In this document: one piece after another, positions 17,349 through 26,000 of the stretch | How the letters are laid out: each line of letters starts with the position of its first letter | How positions within the stretch are numbered: the stretch's first letter is position 1 | Assembly: GCF_044762855.1 (NCBI RefSeq) | Contig: NZ_JBIWFB010000001.1 | Coordinates: 558,001 to 622,000, forward strand | DNA length: 64,000 bases | From: Psychrobacillus sp044762855 | Lineage (GTDB): Bacteria; Bacillota; Bacilli; Bacillales_A; Planococcaceae | Direction: 5' to 3' | Notes under the pieces: generated by a model | Seen by the model: the letters and a program-made list of their open reading frames with translations, nothing else | What the model was told of the DNA's origin: nothing | Databases searched by the model: none | Position numbers and translations under genes: made by a program

Positions 17349-18200
17349 TTGAATTCGATTAATAAAGAACTTTATGAATATCTAATTGATAATTCCAGAA
17401 ATATTACTGAAAGATGGTTCGCTGAAAAAGACAGTTTTACTGGTGCTTTTTATTCCAATAACTCGAATCCACAAATAGATCAAATATTATTAGAACAACA
17501 TGCGCTGACTATAAAGACCGTTGCATCTGCATTTCTAGAGGATAAGGATTCATTAAAGGAACAACAAGTATTATGGGCTGACACAGTGGCTAAAAGTAGA
17601 ATTGAAAATAACACTCCGATACATGAAGTGATAGAGGCTTTGAATAAAACACGTGAAACAATATGGGGATATGTTGGTCTATTTGCAAAAGAACAAGATG
17701 AGCTAGTGACCAAAACAAATATTCTTAAATGGAGTGTATTATTTAATACAGCTTTTGATCAACTTATCTATCTGTTATCTGAAAGATACTTTGAGTTGTC
17801 CCATAATCGAATGACTGCCCAACAAAATTTGATAAATGAATTGGGTACACCGGTTATTCCAATTTTAGAAAGAGTAGCCGTACTACCAATTGTAGGTGAC
17901 ATCGATACGAATCGTGCAAAATCATTGTTACAGGAAGTGCCACAAAAATGTTCAGTACTTGGAATCGAACACCTTTTCATTGATATTTCTGCTGTCTCCA
18001 TTATGGACACAATGGTAGCCAATGAAATGTTTCAATTGATGGAAATCCTCAAATTACTTGGCATCCAAACTTTTATGTCAGGTATTCGTCCAGAAATAGC
18101 GCAAACTTCCATTCAGTTAGGACTTGATTTTAGAAGTATACCGACATTCAGTTCGCTAAAACAAGCTTTGTTTATTACTGGTGTTTATAAAAATATTTAG
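17349..18200 (+). CDS. RsbR-type stressosome protein (STAS)
   Basis: 283 residues: an N-terminal sensor domain of the non-haem globin type seen in RsbR paralogues (about 1-155) and a C-terminal STAS domain (about 165-275). The two phosphorylatable threonines of RsbRA (Thr171 and Thr205 in Bacillus subtilis) have counterparts at Thr187 (GDIDTNRAK) and Thr221 (IMDTMVANEM), with identical 34-residue spacing. The protein should be a kinase (RsbT) substrate in a stressosome complex and tune the general stress response. It uses a TTG start behind AAGAAGGAAA. No rsbS, rsbT or sigB is adjacent, so it is an orphan paralogue. Confidence 0.87.
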   Translation: MNSINKELYEYLIDNSRNITERWFAEKDSFTGAFYSNNSNPQIDQILLEQHALTIKTVASAFLEDKDSLKEQQVLWADTVAKSRIENNTPIHEVIEALNKTRETIWGYVGLFAKEQDELVTKTNILKWSVLFNTAFDQLIYLLSERYFELSHNRMTAQQNLINELGTPVIPILERVAVLPIVGDIDTNRAKSLLQEVPQKCSVLGIEHLFIDISAVSIMDTMVANEMFQLMEILKLLGIQTFMSGIRPEIAQTSIQLGLDFRSIPTFSSLKQALFITGVYKNI

Positions 18201-18212
18201 TAGGATTATAAG

Positions 18213-18240
18213 CTGCCCCTTATTTTGGGGACAGTTTTTT
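18213..18240 (+). terminator. Rho-independent terminator after the RsbR-like gene
   Basis: CTGCCCC pairs with GGGGACAG (one bulge) and is followed by six T residues. Confidence 0.85.
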
Positions 18241-18247
18241 AAAATAT

Positions 18248-18385
18248 GTCCCTGTGCGAGGAACAACTCTGATAACTTAGAGAAGAATACGTAAAAAGCA
18301 GAGAACATTCACCGGACGAAGCGGTGTTTGTTCTTTTTCTGTCTTTTTGCACATAAAAATTCAGAATTGTTTCACACACAGGGAC
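18248..18385. repeat. REP-A element, 138 bp, with nested hairpin
   Basis: Outer arms are GTCCCTGTGCGAGGAACAAC (left) and CAGAATTGTTTCACACA then CAGGGAC (right). The inner hairpin AGAACATTCACCG with CGGTGTTTGTTCT (18302-18333) is followed by TTTTT. Size and design match the copy at 1520-1658, but the inner stem is unrelated in sequence. Confidence 0.85.
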
Positions 18386-18572
18386 GTTTCAAAGCGAAGA
18401 ATTTAATTTTGAGTTGAAAAAAAGGCTTTAAATGTAATTTTAGATCCATTTTTGCATTGAAAATGAAATTGTTGTGTTTATAGTTCATTTATGACAATTT
18501 ACTTCCAAATAATAATGTTGTATGGTGGACAAATAGCGTGATGTGAAGACTATGAAAAGAAAGTGGGGAGCA

Positions 18573-20108
18573 ATGATACACAATTATGTCTATAGTGTTG
18601 GTATGCAGGGGCTTAAGGGACAAATTATTCGGGTGGAGGCGACGGTTTGGGATGATAAGGAGCAATGTATTATTATTGGTTTACCGGATGCCTCGATTAA
18701 AGAATCGAAAGAGCGGATTTTGAATTGTTTATTATCTCTTGGTATCGATACTAATATGAAAAAAATCACAATTTTGCTATCGCCTTCTGACGTGAAGAAA
18801 CAAGGTACGTCGTATGATGTTGCTATGCTATTGGCGGTGTTACAAGCAATGTCCAACGCCCCCTTACAAATTCCTGAGAAAACATGTTTTATAGCTGCAC
18901 TTACCTTAGATGGACATTTAACCACATTTCACAGTATGATTCCTACCATACACCAAGCGATACTACTTGGCTTTAAGAAAATTTATATCCCACCTATTGA
19001 TATTTCTCCTTTTCTAGAAATTCCAGATGTAGAGCTAGTTCGCATTACTCATATAAAAGATTTGCTATCGCATTTAAGAGGGAATAGTTCCCTTTCGGAA
19101 GCAGAGCTGGAATTGCTGCCCTTAGAAACAATTTCAAATATACCTGAAGAAACTCCATATATATGTTTTTCTGCCATCCGTGGCCACAAGCAACCGAAGC
19201 GAGCGCTCACTTTAGCAGCGGCTGGAGGGCATCATGTGTTGATGACTGGTCCTCCTGGATGTGGTAAGAGTTTACTGGCCAATGCGTTTCATACAATCTT
19301 ACCTGATATGACGAATGAGGAAAAACTAGAAGTGTTCAGCATTTATCAAATGGCCATGGAAGCTAGGCATTTATCTGCGCGTCCACCGATTAGAAGTCCT
19401 CATCATTCTACATCAGAAGGGGCTATTATTGGTGGAGGGCGTTATCCTAGACCCGGTGAAATATCACTTGCACATCGCGGCGTCTTGTTTTTGGACGAAC
19501 TTGGTCACTTTCCACGCCGTGTAATCGACACCTTACGACAATCACTCGAGACGGGAATTGCCGTTGTGAATCGTGTCGAAGGATCCAATCAATTTCCAGC
19601 AACGATAAACTTAATAGGAGCGACTAATCCTTGTCCTTGTGGATATTATGGTTCCAATGAAAAATACTGCACATGTACGGAGAAGATGCGATTAAAATAT
19701 ATCATGAGAATAACAGGACCTATTATTGACCGAATTGACTTTGTATTAGGTTTGAAAAACCAAGGAATTATAAAACAAACTTCTAGTGAAACATCAGAAG
19801 AGATAAGGACTAAAGTAGCGGCTGCAAGAGAGATGCAACGGATTCGTTATGGAGATAATTACACAAACTCAATTGTACCTGTCAAATTATTTGAAAGGAA
19901 GGTGACGTTTTCCGAAGCACAACTGTCTAGAGTTGAAAACTTTTGTTTTGTAGAGAAATTAAGTAGTCGTTCTACGATGAAGGTTTTGCGATTAGCTAGG
20001 ACTGTCTCTGATTTAGAAGGAGATTTATCGGTAACAGATCAAGCGGTGACCGAAGCGTTGGAATGGACCAGACGAGCAGCATATGTGCATTCGACGCAGC
20101 TGAGGTAG
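18573..20108 (+). CDS. comM: YifB/ComM family Mg-chelatase-like AAA+ ATPase
   Basis: 511-residue protein of the ComM/YifB family, a hexameric branch-migration helicase that aids integration of incoming DNA during natural transformation in characterised species. The N-terminal Lon-like domain begins VYSVGMQGLKGQ, with IIIGLPDASIKESKERI and LSPSDVKKQGTSYDVAM. The AAA+ core carries Walker A GPPGCGKS and Walker B VLFLDELGHF (family usually DELPEF) and the C-terminal Mg-chelatase domain ends EALEWTRRAAY. A zinc-like NPCPCGYYG...CTC motif is present. I start at the ATG at 18573, which has GGGGAG 7 nt ahead. A comK homologue lies 9.6 kb away. Confidence 0.92.
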   Translation: MIHNYVYSVGMQGLKGQIIRVEATVWDDKEQCIIIGLPDASIKESKERILNCLLSLGIDTNMKKITILLSPSDVKKQGTSYDVAMLLAVLQAMSNAPLQIPEKTCFIAALTLDGHLTTFHSMIPTIHQAILLGFKKIYIPPIDISPFLEIPDVELVRITHIKDLLSHLRGNSSLSEAELELLPLETISNIPEETPYICFSAIRGHKQPKRALTLAAAGGHHVLMTGPPGCGKSLLANAFHTILPDMTNEEKLEVFSIYQMAMEARHLSARPPIRSPHHSTSEGAIIGGGRYPRPGEISLAHRGVLFLDELGHFPRRVIDTLRQSLETGIAVVNRVEGSNQFPATINLIGATNPCPCGYYGSNEKYCTCTEKMRLKYIMRITGPIIDRIDFVLGLKNQGIIKQTSSETSEEIRTKVAAAREMQRIRYGDNYTNSIVPVKLFERKVTFSEAQLSRVENFCFVEKLSSRSTMKVLRLARTVSDLEGDLSVTDQAVTEALEWTRRAAYVHSTQLR

Positions 20109-20284
20109 AATAAAAGTTTTCATAAATTCAAATCGAGTCAAAAATAGAGTAATATTGATTAGATAAATAGATTTGTAACTTATGGAATGCTTGTGGGGAC
20201 TGAAATCAGAACCAATGAACCGGAGTTGGTTTTCTGTTATAATGAACTAAAAACTTCTTGAACATAAGGGGTGTTATCGTATAG

Positions 20285-20512
20285 ATGGATAAAATATTAG
20301 AATTGTTAAAAGCTATGCAGGACCAACAAAGTGAATTCAGAATGGAAATGAATGAACGTTTAGATACTATAGAAAAATATTCAATTCAGCACGGTGAAAA
20401 ACTAGACAATAATCGTGAACATGTAAGTAAGAAAATGAGCTTCATTGAACATAAGAACCTGGAACTTGAACAACGAATTTACGAACTAGAAAGCCGTTTC
20501 GGACGACAATAA
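20285..20512 (+). CDS. Small coiled-coil protein
   Basis: 75 residues, almost entirely predicted coiled coil (ILELLKAMQDQQSEF, then heptad-like MNERLDTIEKY and LELEQRIYELESRF). Highly charged, with no signal or membrane segment. The ribosome site is weak (AAGGGGTG about 13 nt upstream), though a plausible terminator follows. I do not recognise a family. It resembles short spacer-like coiled-coil proteins of Bacillales and phages; no function is proposed. Confidence 0.6.
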   Translation: MDKILELLKAMQDQQSEFRMEMNERLDTIEKYSIQHGEKLDNNREHVSKKMSFIEHKNLELEQRIYELESRFGRQ

Positions 20513-20582
20513 ACTAAAAAAATCCTAAGTTAAGAGCAATATTGAAGAGATATTTTGATTTTAATATATCATAACTATTTTT

Positions 20583-20617
20583 ATTCCCAAACAATCACAG
20601 GTTCGGGAATCTTTTTT
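20583..20617 (+). terminator. Terminator after the coiled-coil gene
   Basis: ATTCCC and GGGAAT pair across about 16 bases (with AAAC/GTTC extending the stem imperfectly) and are followed by CTTTTTTCTTT. Confidence 0.65.
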
Positions 20618-20763
20618 CTTTACAATAAACTACCCAATCCCTCAAAAAAAGATGAAAACGCCTCCAAATTTCGACCTTTTCCGAAAAATAAGAGAATAAT
20701 TAACAGAATCATGTATAATAAAGAAGGAAATAATTATTTCAGGAAAGTAAAAGGGGGAATTTT

Positions 20764-22479
20764 ATGAAGAAAAATAGGTTATTCTGGCTTATTGCAATGA
20801 TTTTCATGCTTGGTATCTTTTTAGCAGCATGTGGTGAGGGGGATAACGCCGACAGCTCAGTAGATACGACAAACACAGAAAAAACAGAGGATACAGAAGA
20901 GGCAACAAGTGAAGATTTGGATGAAGAACAAGTATTAAATTTAGTGGAGCGTGCAGAGATTCCGTCAGTGGATTCGGTTCTTGCGGATGATGCCGTTTCT
21001 TTCAATGTACTAAATAATATTGCAGAAGGCTTATTCCGCTTAGATCAAGATAATGTAGCGGTTCCTGCAATGGCTGAAGGCGAGCCAGAAATAAGTGAAG
21101 ATGGTACCATTTATACATTCAAATTACGTGATGCTAACTGGTCAGATGGTACACCTGTTACTGCGCATGACTTTGTGTTTGCTTGGCAGCGAGCAGTTGA
21201 CCCAGATACTGGATCGTCTTATGGACCTTATATGATGACTGGCATTATTAAAAATGCAACAGAAATTGCTGCTGGTTCGCTGGATAAATCGGAACTAGGA
21301 GTAGAGGCGAAGGATGATAAAACATTAGTTGTTACACTAGAACGTCCAGTCCCTTATTTTATGTCTCTCATGGCATTTGGAACATTTTATCCGCAAAATG
21401 AAGCATACGTAACTGCTCAAGGAGAAAACTATGCTGCAAATTCAGATAGTTTATTATCCAATGGACCGTTTATCCTGAAAAACTGGGATGGCACAGGTCT
21501 ATCTTGGTCAATGGAAAAGAATCCAGAGTATTGGGATGCAGAAACAGTGAAGCTCGATAAGATTAATGTAGATGTTGTTAAAGAACCGGGTACATCCGTC
21601 AACTTATATAACGATGGACAAAAAGACCGTGTGACATTATCTGGAGAATTTGCAATGCAGTACGCAGATGATGTAGAAGTAGAACAAGTGTTGAAACCGA
21701 CTGTCTACTATTTGAAATTAAATCAAGAACGAGATGGGAAAAAGACGCCCCTTTCCAATGTAAAGTTACGACAAGCATTAGCTATGTCTTTCAATAAGCA
21801 AGATATGGTGGATGTTGTCCTTGCAAATGGTTCCATTAAAGCAGATTTCCTTGTGCCAACAGGGTTTGCATTCGATGAAAACAAACAAGATTTCCGTGAA
21901 GTAAACGGGGACATGCTACCATTCAATGCAGAAGAAGCGGCAAAATTATGGGAAGAAGGTATGAAAGAAGAAGGTTTGACAGAGGTGACATTCGAATATA
22001 TTACGGGTGATACTGAGCTCTCTAAAAATTTAGATGCTTATTTAAAATCACAGATGGAGTCAAACCTGAAAGGGCTTAAGCTTAACATAAAGAGTCTTCC
22101 ATTCAATGTTAAATTAGATTTAGATGCAGCTCAAGATTATGACATTCAGAGCACTGGTTGGGCTCCTGACTTCCAAGATCCAATTACATTCTTGGACTTG
22201 TTCCAATCCGAGTCGTCACAGAACAATATGTCTTTCTCTAATGAAAAATTCGATGCACTGCTTGAAAAAGCAAAAGGTGAACTTGCACTAGATCCAGCAG
22301 CACGTTGGACAGCATTAGCAGAAGCGGAAAAAGTGGTAGTTGAAGAAGAGGCATCGATTGTCAATTTGTATCAAACAGGATCCATGTCGCTGCAAAAACC
22401 GTATGTGCATGGCATTGTTGCTCACCCATTCACTGGAGATTACAGTTATAAATGGGCTTATATAGCAGGGAAAGAATAA
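20764..22479 (+). CDS. Peptide ABC transporter substrate-binding lipoprotein (OppA-like)
   Basis: 571 residues. The signal peptide carries lipobox Cys23 (LAAC), followed by an acidic Ser/Thr/Glu linker and a family 5 solute-binding domain. Hallmarks seen are DGTIYTFKLRDANWSDGTPVTAHDFVFAW, split here around the ANWSDGTPVTAHDF core, and ERPVPYF and NPEYWDAETVKLDKI. It resembles oligopeptide receptors that capture peptides, including signalling peptides, for OppBCDF. No permease or ATPase genes follow; a terminator closes it, so it is an orphan receptor. The ribosome site is AAAGGGGG. Confidence 0.9.
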   Translation: MKKNRLFWLIAMIFMLGIFLAACGEGDNADSSVDTTNTEKTEDTEEATSEDLDEEQVLNLVERAEIPSVDSVLADDAVSFNVLNNIAEGLFRLDQDNVAVPAMAEGEPEISEDGTIYTFKLRDANWSDGTPVTAHDFVFAWQRAVDPDTGSSYGPYMMTGIIKNATEIAAGSLDKSELGVEAKDDKTLVVTLERPVPYFMSLMAFGTFYPQNEAYVTAQGENYAANSDSLLSNGPFILKNWDGTGLSWSMEKNPEYWDAETVKLDKINVDVVKEPGTSVNLYNDGQKDRVTLSGEFAMQYADDVEVEQVLKPTVYYLKLNQERDGKKTPLSNVKLRQALAMSFNKQDMVDVVLANGSIKADFLVPTGFAFDENKQDFREVNGDMLPFNAEEAAKLWEEGMKEEGLTEVTFEYITGDTELSKNLDAYLKSQMESNLKGLKLNIKSLPFNVKLDLDAAQDYDIQSTGWAPDFQDPITFLDLFQSESSQNNMSFSNEKFDALLEKAKGELALDPAARWTALAEAEKVVVEEEASIVNLYQTGSMSLQKPYVHGIVAHPFTGDYSYKWAYIAGKE

Positions 22480-22513
22480 AATTTTAGTTATATAGACTCG
22501 TTAAAATATAAAG

Positions 22514-22556
22514 AAATGACACTTTTTATCTATTTAGAAAGTGTCATTTTTTTATT
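22514..22556 (+). terminator. Strong terminator after the OppA-like gene
   Basis: AAATGACACTTT (22514-22525) and AAAGTGTCATTT (22538-22549) form a 12-bp perfect stem followed by TTTTT. Confidence 0.92.
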
Positions 22557-23017
22557 TTTTCCTTTTATTTTGCATGTTTAAGGTAAACTTCCAAAAAAAA
22601 ATTTCCCCACACTTGATTTTTTTCAAAAAGTAGTTCTTTCTAATTATTATTTATTTCATATGTTGATAATAATTCGTTTCATTATGAAATTATTAATTGA
22701 AAAAATCAACAAATTGTACTTAAATTATTTGTTGATTTTTATAGATACTAGTTTCGTCTCTCGAAAAAAATATTTTTTCTTTCATGCATTTTATGTATAT
22801 TTAATATTTCTTAAGTTCTGATTTTAGATTTATTTTATAGTAAATCTTTAGAACTATGACATTTTTACATGAAAAATAGATATAGAAAAAAGTACTAAGT
22901 AATATTATGATAGTATTATAATTTTGGGAATTTATTAAAATTTCTAAAAATTAAACAATAATAATAGGAGGCTGTGGAAGAATTTTAGATGCAGAGAGAA
23001 GTAGATTGTCCAAAAAG
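22557..23017. other. Very AT-rich leader region with one hairpin
   Basis: About 460 bases without a supported gene ahead of the large protease. AAAAATCAACAAA (22701-22713) pairs with TTTGTTGATTTTT (22728-22740), ending in T residues; it could terminate or form part of a long 5' leader. No promoter is clear enough to call. Confidence 0.5.
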
Positions 23018-23029
23018 GGAGGAAATAGG

Positions 23030-26000
23030 GTGAAGAAAAATCTAGTGACGAAATTATTCCGTACACTCATCGTACTAGCGATGATCTTTACAATGTTTAT
23101 ACCAGCTCTAACCGTATCTGCAAATACAGATGTGCAACCATTCAAACAAAATGTTCCGAGCGAAAGCACGCTACAATTAAAGGCGGCGATCGCAGAACAA
23201 TTAAATGTGTTGGATGGCGGACCAAAACTACACAAAGACTTACAAAACTTAACGGGTAACCAAGACGTTTCGGTAATCATCCATTTATCAGAAAAGCCCG
23301 TTGCCCTTGAAAAAGGAATACATGAATTAAAAGGGAAATCTTTTTCAGCAACACAAGAAAATCAAGTGAGAGCAAAAGTAAAAACACAACAAACAGCAGT
23401 AAAAAAGGAGTTAACAATAAAAAATATCCCAATTAAACAAGGGTATGCATTTGATACTGTTTTAAATGGTTTCGCTGCAACTGTAAAAGCGAATGATCTT
23501 CCAAAACTACTAACTGTGCAAGGAGTTACTTTAGTAGAACCGGACACTATCGTTCATGCATCGGAAGAGCCACAAAAAAAGAAACCGACGAAACCTTCTA
23601 CAATCAATAAAGATAAAATCGTCGATGCAAAGATGAATACGAGTATTTCATTTTTAGGTATCGAAAGGCTTTGGAATGAAGGAATCGAAGGACAAGGTAT
23701 CAAAGTTGCAGTACTAGATACCGGAATCGATGCGGATCATCCAGAATTCGCAGGCATTTATAAAGGTGGGAAGAACTTTATCCCGAACTCTTCTACCTAT
23801 ACAAGAACCCGTGCGGACAACGATGCATCGGAAACTTCTCCTGTAGAACGACCTGCAGGCACACCAGAATTTAATGCAAACGGAAGTGCCTTCTATACTT
23901 CTCATGGTACGCATGTTGCGGGAACAATTGCTGCAATTGGCGCCAACGAATTCGGTATTAAAGGGATTGCACCAAAAGTAGATCTCTATGCTTACCGAGT
24001 GCTTGGGGCTTATGGAAGTGGAGCTACTTCAGGTATTGTAAAAGCGATCGACACGGCAGTGATCGAACAAATGGATGTTATTAATCTATCATTAGGTGGA
24101 GGGGCTAATACGGAAACGGACAGTGGCTCTTTCGCGATTAATAATGCCATGATGGCTGGGACAATCTCTGTAATAGCAACAGGAAACTCAGGTCCGAACC
24201 GTGGAACGATGGGAACTCCAGCAACAGCACGTTTGGGGATTGCAGTTGGAAACACTACGAATCCAGAAACGATGTATAACGGGCAAGTAAATATTACAGT
24301 TGGTGATTATCATCTAACAAAACAAATGCAATTGATGGGGACCACTTTTGGAAAAAATTTAGCATCACAACTTCAAGGAGAATTTGATTTAGTTGCCGTT
24401 CCTGGAAATGGCGAAGCAAAGGATTATGAAGGTATTGATGTAAACGGCAAGGTTGCGCTGATTTCTCGTGGAAATATTGCATTTGTTGATAAGATTGCAT
24501 ATGCAAAGGAAAACGGAGCAGTGGCAACGATTATCCATAACTTTGCCGGTGGTTCAAACGCGCCGGATGTATCAGGCACATTTTTAGGAGACTCTTTTGC
24601 ATTTATCCCAACGTTTGATATGTCTCAAACAGACGGTGATGCCATTCGTGCAGCCTTAAATGGAGGAGAAGGAACTGTTACATTTGGTAACTTTGGTTCA
24701 GAAAACACGACTGGCGACGAAGTGAATAATTCTAGTTCACGTGGACCGTCAACTCCGAATTTTGATATTAAGCCAGATGTAAGCGCTCCCGGAACGAATA
24801 TCATGTCTACGATTCCAATGTACAAAGCAGATTTCCCGGATGCTGTTTACGGAGAAGCTTATGACCGCAAAACGGGAACATCGATGGCTACACCACATAT
24901 TGCTGGTATCGCGGCACTTGTCAAACAAGCAAATCCAAGCTGGAGTGCATTCGATGTAAAAGTTGCGCTTTCCAATACCGCTAAAGTGCTAAATAAATCA
25001 AAATACGATGTATTCGCGCAAGGTGCTGGCCGTGTAAACGCGTATGCAGCAGCTCACCCAAGTATACTTGCTTATGCAATTGATACTGCGGTGTTAGATA
25101 ATAGCGGCTCTATTGTAGAAAACTTGAAAGGAACCGTTACATTCGGTCCACAATCATTAAAAGAAAATATTTCTGTTACCAAACAAATTCTTGTAAAAGA
25201 TAGCAAAGGTACCGGTGGAAATTATCAAGTAACAGTCGATACGATCAAAACGTTTGGTGATGCTAAAGTAACAGTCGATCAACCATCGTTTACACTTGCT
25301 GGAGAGCAACTATTAAATGTTACATTGACCGCTTCTAAAGCGTCTGCTCCAAATGGTTCAGAAATATTAGGGTACATCCATATTAATGGTGGCGATTCTG
25401 AAATTTCATTGCCATTCGCAGCTGATTTTAGCGGTGTAGTAGCTACAGAAATTAGAGATATGCATATTTCGGAAACTGACCTTTCCTTTGACGGAGATGG
25501 AGTGAAAGACTTAGCCGAGCTTACATTCACATTGACTGGAAATGTGACAACGAACTATATCGAGCTTTGGGATATTATGAATCCTGAGGGTGGAGAATAC
25601 GGTGACGGCTACATCGGTTATTTACATGCGGGTTCCTCCCTTGGAGCAGGCTCTTGGAAGTTAACGGTTGACGGTGAGTACCAACCATGGAGCGGTGAAC
25701 CGGCAACAACGATTCCAGATGGCCTATATACAATTGACTTTACAGGACTTGCTGCTAGTGGCGTGATTGGTGACTATGTTGGACCAGTTGTCGTGAAAAC
25801 GACCAAACCAGAAATTGAAGGCTCTGTGAAAGATGGGGTAGCTACTGGTCAAGTTACGGACAAGTATATTGAATATAATGAAGAGTTATATTTATACGGT
25901 TTGGAATTTGATTTAAATGACAAGCTAAATGCTTCTTATATTGCTACTGTTAATGGAGAAACTGCGGAGGCAGTGGACTTCGATTTGGCACAAGATGGAT

